Shown here: piece after piece, positions 7,576 to 14,173 of the stretch
How positions within the stretch are numbered: the stretch's first letter is position 1
Layout of the letters: each line of letters begins with the position of its first letter
Source of the DNA: CAZESS01 sp964414415
GTDB lineage: Archaea; Thermoplasmatota; E2; UBA202; DSCA01
Direction of reading: 5' to 3'
Assembly: GCA_964414415.1 (NCBI GenBank)
Contig: CAYPWJ010000001.1
Coordinates: forward strand, 1-64,000
Length of the DNA stretch: 64,000 bases
Program-made: the position numbers and the translations under genes
The notes under the pieces: model-generated
The model's database searches: none
What the model saw: only the letters and a program-made list of their open reading frames with translations
Told to the model about the DNA's origin: nothing

Positions 7576-9402
7576 ATGGCGAAGAAGGACACCATGATGG
7601 CGCTGCAGCGCCGCGGCCTGAGTGAGGAGCTGTCATCGCAGCTGGCCGAGGAATACACGCTGTCGTCGCTCCGGCAGGCCGACGTCGAGGAGCTGACAGA
7701 TGCAGGGTTCGACGAGGACGACGCAAAAAAAGCCATCGAGGCGGTCGGCCGGAAACAACGGTCTGCACAGGCGGCTGCAGAGGAGGAAGAGGAGACAGAG
7801 CCATCTGAAAAGCAGCAGGTCATCAACGAGTTCTCCGAGATCAAGGGCATCGGCCCGGCGAAGGGAGCAGCACTCTACGAGTCAGGCTTCCGGAGCATGG
7901 ACGAGCTCCACCTGCAGCCCATCGAGACGATCGCCGAGGTCAAGGGCATCGGCAAGAAATACGCCAGCACCATCAAGCAGCATATCATCCCGCCCAAGGA
8001 GGAAGCCATCGAGTTCTTCTCCGAGATCAAGGGCATCGGCCCGGCGAAGGCCGAAGCGCTGTGGGACGCCGGCTGCCATAACGAGCTCGACCTGAAGGTG
8101 ACGCCGGAGTACGAGCTGGAAGAGGTGGTGGGCAACGCCGCGGCGAACATCAAGGAAGCCGTCGGTCACGTCAACGCCCGGGATATCCTGCGGCGGGTTG
8201 ACCACATCCCGCAGCCATCCTACGAGGAGCCAGAGGAGCGCGCCGTACTTCGGCAGCGCATCCGCGATATCGCCGATGCACGGGATGAGTTTCTGCCGCC
8301 GGCTCTCGAGGACGACGCCATCGAACAGGCTGTCAAGCGGGACATGACGGAGCATGAGCTGGAGGAACTCGTCGAGCGGGTCATCGATGAATACAACGCG
8401 TCGTTGATGGATCCGCTGGAGGCCTGCGGCATCGTCGGCGCGCAGTCAATCGGCGAGCCCGGCACCCAGATGACGATGCGGACGTTCCACTACGCCGGCG
8501 TCGCGGAGATCAACGTCACGCTCGGGCTGCCCCGCCTCATCGAGATCGTGGATGCCCGGAAGCAGCCGTCGACCCCGATGATGACTGTCTACCTCGAAGG
8601 AGAGTACAAGGTCACCCGGGAGATGGCTACCAAGATCGCGAACAAAATCGAGATCACCCGCCTCATCAACATTGCGGAGGTGACGACGGACCTCGGCAAC
8701 ATGGTGATCATCATCGCACCGCACAAGAAACCCCTCGACCGCAAGGACATCAGCATGGAGGACATCGAACGCCGCCTCAACACCATCCGGCGCGTCGAGG
8801 TCGAGCGTACGGGCGAGACGTTCGAGGTCGCCCCGACCGAGCCGACCTACCGGGAGCTGCAGCGCATCAACGAGGACATCAAAAACCTCAAGATAAAGGG
8901 CATCAAGGGCATCAAGCGCGCGGTCATCCGGAAGGAGCAGGGCGAGTACGTCATCTATACGGAGGGGAGCAACTTCGAGAAGATCCTTACCATCGAGGGT
9001 GTCGACAAGACGCGGACGACGACCAACGACATCTACGCCATCTATAACGTGCTGGGCATCGAGGCCGCCCGGAACGCCATCATAAAGGAGGCGCATAATA
9101 CCCTGCAGGAGCAGGGATTGAACGTGGACATCCGTCACATCATGCTGGTGGCTGACACGATGACCTCGGATGGCACCGTCCGCCCCATCGGCCGGCAGGG
9201 CGTCAGCGGCGAGAAGAGCTCCGTCATCGCCCGGGCGGCCTTCGAGATCACCGTCAATCATCTGTTGCGGGCGGCCAAGCAGGGAGAAGTCGACGAGCTT
9301 CGCGGCGTCGCGGAAAACATCATCGTCGGGCAGCCCATCAAGCTGGGCACGGGCTCCGTTGAGCTGTCGGTCGACGTAGAAAATGTCAACAAAGGTGAAT
9401 AA
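7576..9402 (+). CDS. rpoA2: DNA-directed RNA polymerase subunit A'' with N-terminal helix-hairpin-helix extension
   Basis: The C-terminal 380 or so residues are a normal A'' subunit: bridge-helix/trigger-loop region with GAQSIGEPGTQMTMRTFHYAG, and a terminal RPIGRQGVSGEKSSVIARAAFE block. The 608-residue protein is about 200 residues longer than usual. The extra N-terminus has three helix-hairpin-helix-like units at roughly residues 10-57, 84-135 and 145-195. Two share the phrase FSEIKGIGPAK, and an acidic linker lies near 61-78. ATG at 7576 abuts the rpoA1 stop, with GGAGGTGG upstream at 7564-7571. HhH units usually bind DNA without sequence specificity, so an extra DNA contact is inferred. 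Confidence 0.95.
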   Translation: MAKKDTMMALQRRGLSEELSSQLAEEYTLSSLRQADVEELTDAGFDEDDAKKAIEAVGRKQRSAQAAAEEEEETEPSEKQQVINEFSEIKGIGPAKGAALYESGFRSMDELHLQPIETIAEVKGIGKKYASTIKQHIIPPKEEAIEFFSEIKGIGPAKAEALWDAGCHNELDLKVTPEYELEEVVGNAAANIKEAVGHVNARDILRRVDHIPQPSYEEPEERAVLRQRIRDIADARDEFLPPALEDDAIEQAVKRDMTEHELEELVERVIDEYNASLMDPLEACGIVGAQSIGEPGTQMTMRTFHYAGVAEINVTLGLPRLIEIVDARKQPSTPMMTVYLEGEYKVTREMATKIANKIEITRLINIAEVTTDLGNMVIIIAPHKKPLDRKDISMEDIERRLNTIRRVEVERTGETFEVAPTEPTYRELQRINEDIKNLKIKGIKGIKRAVIRKEQGEYVIYTEGSNFEKILTIEGVDKTRTTTNDIYAIYNVLGIEAARNAIIKEAHNTLQEQGLNVDIRHIMLVADTMTSDGTVRPIGRQGVSGEKSSVIARAAFEITVNHLLRAAKQGEVDELRGVAENIIVGQPIKLGTGSVELSVDVENVNKGE

Positions 9403-9405
9403 ATA

Positions 9406-9684
9406 ATGGATATGCAAAAAGAACTAAACCGGCTTCTTGCCACGGGACAGGTCTACATTGGTGCCAAGGAGGCGCTGAAGCACCCCGACGACGTGAAGCT
9501 CTTCATCGTGGCTTCCGACTGCCCTGAAAAGCAGGCGGTGCTGGAAGCAGCTGACGAGACCCCGGTGTTCCTCTATCAGGGCAGCGGCATGCATCTCGGG
9601 ACCATGTGCCGGAAGCCCTTCAGCGTTTCCGTCATCAGCGTGGTCGATGAAGGCACATCGAACATCATGGAGCTGAGCTCATAG
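9406..9684 (+). CDS. rpl30e: Ribosomal protein L30e
   Basis: The 92-residue protein belongs to the L30e/L7Ae RNA-binding fold, with the conserved TGQVYIGAKEALK start and the VFLYQGSGMHLGTMC core. It is a large-subunit protein. The gene follows the rpoA2 stop closely, and GGTGAATAA provides the ribosome site. Its place between rpoA2 and nusA is the classical archaeal order. Confidence 0.95.
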   Translation: MDMQKELNRLLATGQVYIGAKEALKHPDDVKLFIVASDCPEKQAVLEAADETPVFLYQGSGMHLGTMCRKPFSVSVISVVDEGTSNIMELSS

Positions 9685-10107
9685 ATGGAAATCCGGCTGT
9701 CGAACGAGGAGATGCAGTACATCGCGCTGGCGGAGGACGTCACCAACGCCCCCGTCATCGACTGCATCGAGATGGACGACCGCGTGACGTTCATCGTCGA
9801 GCACGGCAAGCTCGGCAAGGCCATCGGGAAAAATGCGAAGAATCTGAAGCGCCTTGAAAACATGCTGAACAAGGAGATAAAGTTCGTTGAAAACGACGAC
9901 GATGTCAAACGATTTGTCAGGAATCTGTTCAAGCCGTTCGATGTCGAGGAAATCGTCGTGATGGAGGGCGAGGAGGGCCCCCGGGTCAACGTCACCATTA
10001 CCCCCGAGGACAAGGGAAAGGCCATCGGGACGAACGGCCGGAACATCAACATTCTCCGGGAGATCGCCAGGCGGCATCACAACGTCGAACGGCTGAAAGT
10101 CCTGTAG
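9685..10107 (+). CDS. nusA: Transcription factor NusA, archaeal KH-only form
   Basis: This 140-residue protein has the two KH domains of archaeal NusA and lacks the N-terminal polymerase-binding and S1 domains of bacterial NusA. The two KH loops are visible as GKAIGKNAKN (near residue 47) and GKAIGTNGRN (near residue 112). ATG at 9685 directly follows the L30e stop, so the genes are co-translated. In many euryarchaea rps12, rps7 and elongation factor genes follow; here the order breaks after nusA. Confidence 0.95.
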   Translation: MEIRLSNEEMQYIALAEDVTNAPVIDCIEMDDRVTFIVEHGKLGKAIGKNAKNLKRLENMLNKEIKFVENDDDVKRFVRNLFKPFDVEEIVVMEGEEGPRVNVTITPEDKGKAIGTNGRNINILREIARRHHNVERLKVL

Positions 10108-10111
10108 CTCC

Positions 10112-10561
10112 ATGCAGTTTCTGTGCGACCGGATGCTGGGCACCCTGGCGAAATGGCTGCGCATCCTTGGCCATGACGCGGCGTATGCCACCGATGGCGA
10201 CGACGATGCACTGCTGGCGCGAGCCGCCGCCGGGCAGCGTGTGCTGCTCACGCGGGATAGAGAGCTGGCTGAACGGGTGGACAGCACGGTCTTGATAGAG
10301 AGCACCGAGCTGGAGGAGCAGCTCCGGCGTGTCCTCGATGCCGCTGGTGTGGAGATATGCGAGGATGCGCTGCTGACGAGATGTATCCTGTGTAACAGAG
10401 AGGTCGTTGCAGTGGATAAGGCCGGGGTGGAGGACGAGGTCCCCGTCCATGCATACCAGACGCACGAGCAGTTCTGGCGATGTCCGTCATGCGGACGTGT
10501 CTACTGGAGGGGGACACACTGGGATAACATGCGCCGGTTCATCCGTCGCCTTAAAAAATGA
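10112..10561 (+). CDS. Mut7-C RNase-domain protein with zinc ribbon
   Basis: The 149-residue protein matches the Mut7-C family (PIN-fold RNase domain, formerly DUF82). It opens with FLCDRMLGTLAKWLRILGHDA and has acidic residues in DGDDDALL and LLTRDRELAER, where a PIN active site would lie. The C-terminal half carries a zinc ribbon: CILC, then CPSC about 60 residues later. It starts 4 bases after nusA and is probably the last gene of the polymerase operon. The RNA substrate is unknown. Confidence 0.85.
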   Translation: MQFLCDRMLGTLAKWLRILGHDAAYATDGDDDALLARAAAGQRVLLTRDRELAERVDSTVLIESTELEEQLRRVLDAAGVEICEDALLTRCILCNREVVAVDKAGVEDEVPVHAYQTHEQFWRCPSCGRVYWRGTHWDNMRRFIRRLKK

Positions 10562-11110
10562 TTACCAGAGTTCTCCCCGGTAGAACGGGGTGAGCGGGCA
10601 TCCCATGCAGCGGTGCGTTTGGTAATGCGTGCATGAGGGACAGGCGCAGTGCCTGCATTCCGTGCCGTTGGGAAGCTGCAGTGGATGGGTGACCTCGTTT
10701 TGGGCTGCGGTGATGGTGTCGTAGTGGAGCAGCTGCAGCCCGTCGCGTTCCTGCAGGCGGGCGGCGAGGGAGTGGATGGTTGATTCTGTTTCGCCGACCA
10801 TGAAAAGCGACAGCCGCGTCGCGTTTGCCATGTGGAGCACGTCGACGATGTAGGGGCAGTTGTAGAAGGATGCATGATGTTCCTGCCCGTTGTTCAGGGC
10901 GATTTCTAGCTTTGCGAGCGGCAGGTTGAGCTGTTTCACGTTCATGCCGACGGAGCGTGAAAGGAAGCCCCGCTCGGTGAGTTTTTTTATGCGGAGGCTG
11001 ACCGCTGGCTGTGATAGGTCTGCCGCTGCGGCTATCTCGCTCTGGGAGGCGTGTGGCTCCTTCTGGAGCACCCGGATTATTTTTCTGTCTTTGTCGTCCA
11101 GTCCTGCCAT
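10562..11110 (-). CDS. Lrp/AsnC-type regulator with cysteine-rich tail
   Basis: The 182-residue protein begins with an AsnC-type winged helix (DRKIIRVLQKEPHASQSEIAAAADLSQPAVSLRIKKL), followed by an alpha/beta ligand-domain-like middle. The last 35 residues hold six cysteines in the pattern CxxCxCxxC-x7-CxxC, likely a metal or redox site. The gene is convergent with the preceding RNase gene, with stop codons adjacent. A TATA box (TTATAAAG, minus strand, 11153-11146) would give a leader of about 14 bases. Metal or redox sensing is inferred from the cysteines and from the nearby thioredoxins. Confidence 0.8.
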   Translation of the reverse strand: MAGLDDKDRKIIRVLQKEPHASQSEIAAAADLSQPAVSLRIKKLTERGFLSRSVGMNVKQLNLPLAKLEIALNNGQEHHASFYNCPYIVDVLHMANATRLSLFMVGETESTIHSLAARLQERDGLQLLHYDTITAAQNEVTHPLQLPNGTECRHCACPSCTHYQTHRCMGCPLTPFYRGELW

Positions 11111-11145
11111 GTCAGCACCGGTTCACACGTGCTAATAACCTCATA

Positions 11146-11153
11146 CTTTATAA
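11146..11153 (-). promoter_or_regulatory. TATA box of the Lrp-type regulator
   Basis: TTATAAAG read on the minus strand lies 36-43 bases upstream of the ATG at 11110. The predicted start near 11124 leaves a 14-base leader containing a weak GGTG. Confidence 0.55.
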
Positions 11154-11199
11154 GCTTGTTTATACTTTATAACTTTTGTATTTGTGCTCTATCGGGGTA

Positions 11200-11556
11200 T
11201 TATGTGTCGCTTGCGGCGAACTCTTCGGTGAAGTGGTCGAGGCTCTTGTGCATCCGGCGGTGCCATCGCTCGATGCAGGCCTGGATGTGTTCCTTGACCG
11301 TTGCGGGGGGACGTGCGCGGTAGATGAAGTAGCGGCCGCCTCCGTCGACGAGCCGCCGTTCCCTGGTGCAGAATCCGCCCTCGACGAGCCGCTGGAGGGA
11401 GCGGTGGATGGTGCTCCTGTCTTTGTCCATGGCTGCGGCAATGTCGGTTGCGCGCTTTTCGTGGCGGAGGAGATGACGGTAGATGTCCAGGTCGAGTTGG
11501 GTGAGGTCGAAGAGGATGCAGAGCATGTCTCCACATTGTATGCCGTCAGCTGCCAT
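11200..11556 (-). CDS. TrmB/MarR-like winged-helix regulator
   Basis: This 118-residue protein is essentially one winged helix: LTQLDLDIYRHLLRHEKRATDIAAAMDKDRSTIHRSLQRL, with a basic wing, then a helical tail likely for dimerisation. It resembles short TrmB-type archaeal regulators. ATG at 11556 is chosen; ATG at 11526 (MLCILFDL) is possible. It points away from the thioredoxin gene, and the roughly 85-base region between them holds back-to-back TATA elements, so it may control the thioredoxins or itself. The effector is unknown. Confidence 0.75.
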   Translation of the reverse strand: MAADGIQCGDMLCILFDLTQLDLDIYRHLLRHEKRATDIAAAMDKDRSTIHRSLQRLVEGGFCTRERRLVDGGGRYFIYRARPPATVKEHIQACIERWHRRMHKSLDHFTEEFAASDT

Positions 11557-11613
11557 TGATGGTGGTATGGGGGCCGGCGTACTTAACGTTTGTGCAATAT
11601 TTATGCAAAAACG

Positions 11614-11621
11614 TTATATAT
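11614..11621 (+). promoter_or_regulatory. TATA box of the thioredoxin pair
   Basis: TTATATAT begins 29 bases before the ATG at 11643, the spacing expected for a leaderless message. A second element (CGTTAAGT on the minus strand near 11588-11581) is at the same distance from the divergent regulator start at 11556. Confidence 0.7.
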
Positions 11622-11642
11622 TCCCTGTCTATTGCGCCATCC

Positions 11643-12041
11643 ATGAGCGACAAAACTGAGAAGATCAAGAAAAAAAAGATGCAGCAACTCCTGGAAAAAG
11701 TAAAAAGGGGTTCCACGATGCCCGGCAAACCCATAGACGTCACCGACGATACCATCGAGAAGGTGGTGCAGGAGCACCCGCTCGTTGTCGTCGACTGCTG
11801 GGCACCCTGGTGCGGCCCCTGCAAGATGCTCTCCCCCGTCATCGAGGAGCTCGCCGGGGACATGCAGGGCGACGTCGTCTTCGCCAAGCTCAACACCGAC
11901 GAGAACCAGCAGACAGCCAAGCAGTACGGCATCATGAGCATCCCCACGCTCCTGCTCTTCAAAGACGGCGAGCTCGTCGACCAGCAGCAAGGCGCCCTCC
12001 CCGAGGACATGCTCCGCTCATGGATTGAGCGATACGCATGA
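11643..12041 (+). CDS. trxA: Thioredoxin
   Basis: This is a cytoplasmic disulfide reductase of the thioredoxin fold. The active site CWAPWCGPCK lies near residue 60, and the cis-proline loop SIPTLLLF follows. The first 25 residues form a lysine-rich extension (KKKKMQQLLEKVKRG) not present in minimal thioredoxins. ATG at 11643 is chosen because a TATA box lies exactly 29 bases upstream; the longer frame would start inside the promoter. The stop overlaps the next thioredoxin start (ATGA). Confidence 0.93.
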   Translation: MSDKTEKIKKKKMQQLLEKVKRGSTMPGKPIDVTDDTIEKVVQEHPLVVVDCWAPWCGPCKMLSPVIEELAGDMQGDVVFAKLNTDENQQTAKQYGIMSIPTLLLFKDGELVDQQQGALPEDMLRSWIERYA

Positions 12042-12478
12042 AAAAACGCGCCGCGGCGGTGGTGCTTGCGGCGATAGCCCTCACAGCCGTGACCGCCGGA
12101 TGCCTGGAGGGAGACACTGAGGAAAACGATACCCCACAGGCAGTCGAATGGGTCTCCTACGATACAGCCCTCGAACAGAGCGAGGCAACAGGGAAGCCCG
12201 TCATGGTAGACTTCTACGCCGACTGGTGCGGCCCCTGCCAGCAGATGGATGAAACCACGTACCAAAACCAGGAGGTCATCCAGAAAATAACAGACTCGTT
12301 CATCGCCGTGAAGGTCAACGTCGATACACAAGGGTCTCTGGCGTCCCAGTATGGCATCCGCTCTATCCCCACCATCGTCTACCTGGGCGACGACGGCAGC
12401 GAGATACATCGAACCCTCGGCTACCGGAGTGCCTCCCAGCTCCTCTCCGACATGAACGCCGCCCTCCAAAAAACATAG
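12038..12478 (+). CDS. Lipoprotein thioredoxin-fold protein, extracytoplasmic
   Basis: The 146-residue protein starts with a basic, hydrophobic signal peptide that ends in a lipobox-like TAGC, so it is probably lipid-anchored outside the membrane. The mature part has a thioredoxin fold with DFYADWCGPCQQM and SIPTIVYL, close to DsbD-gamma/thioredoxin_7 types. It overlaps trxA by 4 bases (ATGA). A cytoplasmic and a surface thioredoxin made together suggest a redox relay for secreted disulfides; that role is inferred. Confidence 0.88.
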   Translation: MKKRAAAVVLAAIALTAVTAGCLEGDTEENDTPQAVEWVSYDTALEQSEATGKPVMVDFYADWCGPCQQMDETTYQNQEVIQKITDSFIAVKVNVDTQGSLASQYGIRSIPTIVYLGDDGSEIHRTLGYRSASQLLSDMNAALQKT

Positions 12479-12482
12479 CAAG

Positions 12483-12532
12483 GCGGATACGAGGGGGAGG
12501 GAGGCGTGGAAAGACGCCAGATCCCCGTATCC
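12483..12532 (+). terminator. Strong stem-loop after the thioredoxin operon
   Basis: An outer stem pairs GGATAC (12484) with GTATCC (ending 12532) and extends through GGGG/CCCC, around an inner hairpin GGCGT-GGAAAG-ACGCC. A second perfect inverted repeat, ATTTTTTCG/CGAAAAAAAT at 12569-12590, follows. Together they look like a transcription end or a 3'-end structure. The rest of 12479-12753 holds no gene that I can support. Confidence 0.5.
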
Positions 12533-12753
12533 ACAGCCCAAAACGGCTATCAATTAAAAAACTGTCTATTTTTTCGAGCCGAAAAAAATCGAAAACTATA
12601 ACAAATACCGCGCCGGAGCCGCAGATGCCCCAGTACCTGCGCCACCGTTTTTTTATCCGTTTGCGTGACGTCACACCGGAAGAGGGAAGCATGACAGTAA
12701 CGAATAAAAACCGGCAGGTGTTTTCCGTATAGCTATGTGCAGGAGGTATACGG

Positions 12754-13272
12754 TTGATTGAACGCAGGCAGGTGTATATCGCTCTTGCTTTTTTCACTGT
12801 TTTCTCGATCGGCATCAGCACGGGAACCCTGCACATATACACGACGACGGGCGAACAGCTCATAGATATGAAATTCAATTATACGCCGGATGAGGTATAC
12901 GAGACGCTTACAGGCATGGGAGAGGAAGGCCGAGATGTCTATCTATACGTGATGCTGGCCGACCTGTACTATCCCCTTGCCTACGGTGCGCTGCTCATGC
13001 TGGCCATCGGATACGTCATACAGCGCGTGTTCTCCCCGGAAAGCATGCTGCAGAAGCTCATGTTTCTGCCGCTGATAGCAGGGAGCGCCGACGTCGGAGA
13101 GAACGTGTGCCTGGCGACGATACTCTATGCATTTCCCGCCCGCGTTGACGACGTCGCCCGGGTGGCAAACGGCTTTACGATAGTCAAGAACCTCGCGCTG
13201 CTGGCCTCCATAGTCCTCGCCATCGGCGGGCTGCTGTATCTCTGGAGGAAGCGGAAAAAGGACGCCGAATAA
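12754..13272 (+). CDS. Four-helix membrane protein, unknown
   Basis: The 172-residue protein has hydrophobic segments near residues 8-27, 66-86, 98-118 and 140-162, and ends in a basic tail (WRKRKKD). The loop after the first segment is extracellular-like and polar. The start is TTG at 12754, supported by AGGAGGT at 12741-12747 with 6-base spacing. I recognise no family with confidence. It stands alone between the thioredoxin operon and larB. Confidence 0.7.
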   Translation: MIERRQVYIALAFFTVFSIGISTGTLHIYTTTGEQLIDMKFNYTPDEVYETLTGMGEEGRDVYLYVMLADLYYPLAYGALLMLAIGYVIQRVFSPESMLQKLMFLPLIAGSADVGENVCLATILYAFPARVDDVARVANGFTIVKNLALLASIVLAIGGLLYLWRKRKKDAE

Positions 13273-13330
13273 GTGCCTGTCCCGGCGGGACGACGAACGC
13301 TCAGCGCAGCCCGTGACCGGGGAGAAAAAT

Positions 13331-13338
13331 GCTTTAAG
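13331..13338 (+). promoter_or_regulatory. TATA box of larB (leaderless type)
   Basis: GCTTTAAG, preceded by AAAAAT, starts 31 bases before the ATG at 13362. The same AAAATGCTTTAA pattern occurs before pyrH. Confidence 0.65.
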
Positions 13339-13361
13339 CCCGTCGGCGTTTGTGTCATCCG

Positions 13362-14108
13362 ATGGACGAAAACCAGGTCAAAGCCATCCTGGAACGGCTG
13401 GCGGAGGGCGACATCGACGTCGAAGAGGCACTGCACGAGCTGCGCTATGCACCGTTCGCGGATATGGGCGACGTCAAGTTCGACATGCATCGCGAGATGC
13501 GCACCGGTGTCCCCGAAGCCGTCTATGCTCCCGGGAAGGCCACCGACGACATCGTCGCCCTCGTCGAGGCGGCCGACGCGGCGCCGCTGTTCATCACGCG
13601 GGCGGACCGCGAGACCTATGAGGCTGTCGCCGAGGTCGCCGACGCCACCTATCACGAGCGGGCGCGGCTCATCGTCGTCGCGTCGACGGCGGAGCGGGAC
13701 GACGCCACGATTGCGGTGGTCAGCGCCGGCACCTCCGACGTACCCGTGGCGGAGGAGGCAGCCGTCGTGGCGGGTGCGCTCGGCCACCATGTCGAGGCGG
13801 TGTACGATGTCGGTGCCGCCGGCATCCATCGGCTGCTCGCCCATGCTGAGGCGCTTGCCGCCGCCGACGTCATCGTCGTCGCAGCAGGCATGGACGGCGT
13901 GCTGCCCTCCGTCGCTGCGAGCCTGTTCACTGCACCGATCGTCGGGCTGCCGACCAGCGTGGGCTACGGCGCCGGCCGCGATGGATATGCGGCGATGCTG
14001 ACGATGCTGAACAGTTGCTCGCCGGGCGTCGCAGTCGTCAACATCGACAACGGCTACGGCGCCGGGGTGTTCGCCCATAAAATAGTGGCGCAGCGCACCC
14101 GGGATTAA
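13362..14108 (+). CDS. larB: LarB-like carboxylase (nickel-pincer cofactor synthesis)
   Basis: The 248-residue protein matches LarB, the AIR-carboxylase-fold enzyme that carboxylates nicotinic acid adenine dinucleotide in synthesis of the nickel-pincer nucleotide. Visible landmarks are an N-terminal KFDMHREMRTGVPEAVY segment, AGTSDVPVAEEAAVVAGALG, DVGAAGIHRLLAH, AAGMDGVLPSV, LPTSVGYGAG and the closing MLNSCSPGVAVVNIDNGYG. ATG at 13362 is chosen from the TATA spacing; the longer frame starts at a TTG. LarC and LarE are not in this window, so cofactor synthesis here is an inference from the family. Confidence 0.9.
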   Translation: MDENQVKAILERLAEGDIDVEEALHELRYAPFADMGDVKFDMHREMRTGVPEAVYAPGKATDDIVALVEAADAAPLFITRADRETYEAVAEVADATYHERARLIVVASTAERDDATIAVVSAGTSDVPVAEEAAVVAGALGHHVEAVYDVGAAGIHRLLAHAEALAAADVIVVAAGMDGVLPSVAASLFTAPIVGLPTSVGYGAGRDGYAAMLTMLNSCSPGVAVVNIDNGYGAGVFAHKIVAQRTRD

Positions 14109-14138
14109 CACGTCGCTCCAGAAGGCGAAAGCAACATG

Positions 14139-14160
14139 TTTATATATAACGTATATATTC
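14139..14160 (+). promoter_or_regulatory. Double TATA region of the smc operon
   Basis: TTTATATATAAC and GTATATATTC lie in tandem. Their distances suit the two candidate starts of smc, ATG at 14174 and ATG at 14183, as leaderless or near-leaderless messages. Confidence 0.6.
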
Positions 14161-14173
14161 TTTGTGTGCCGGG

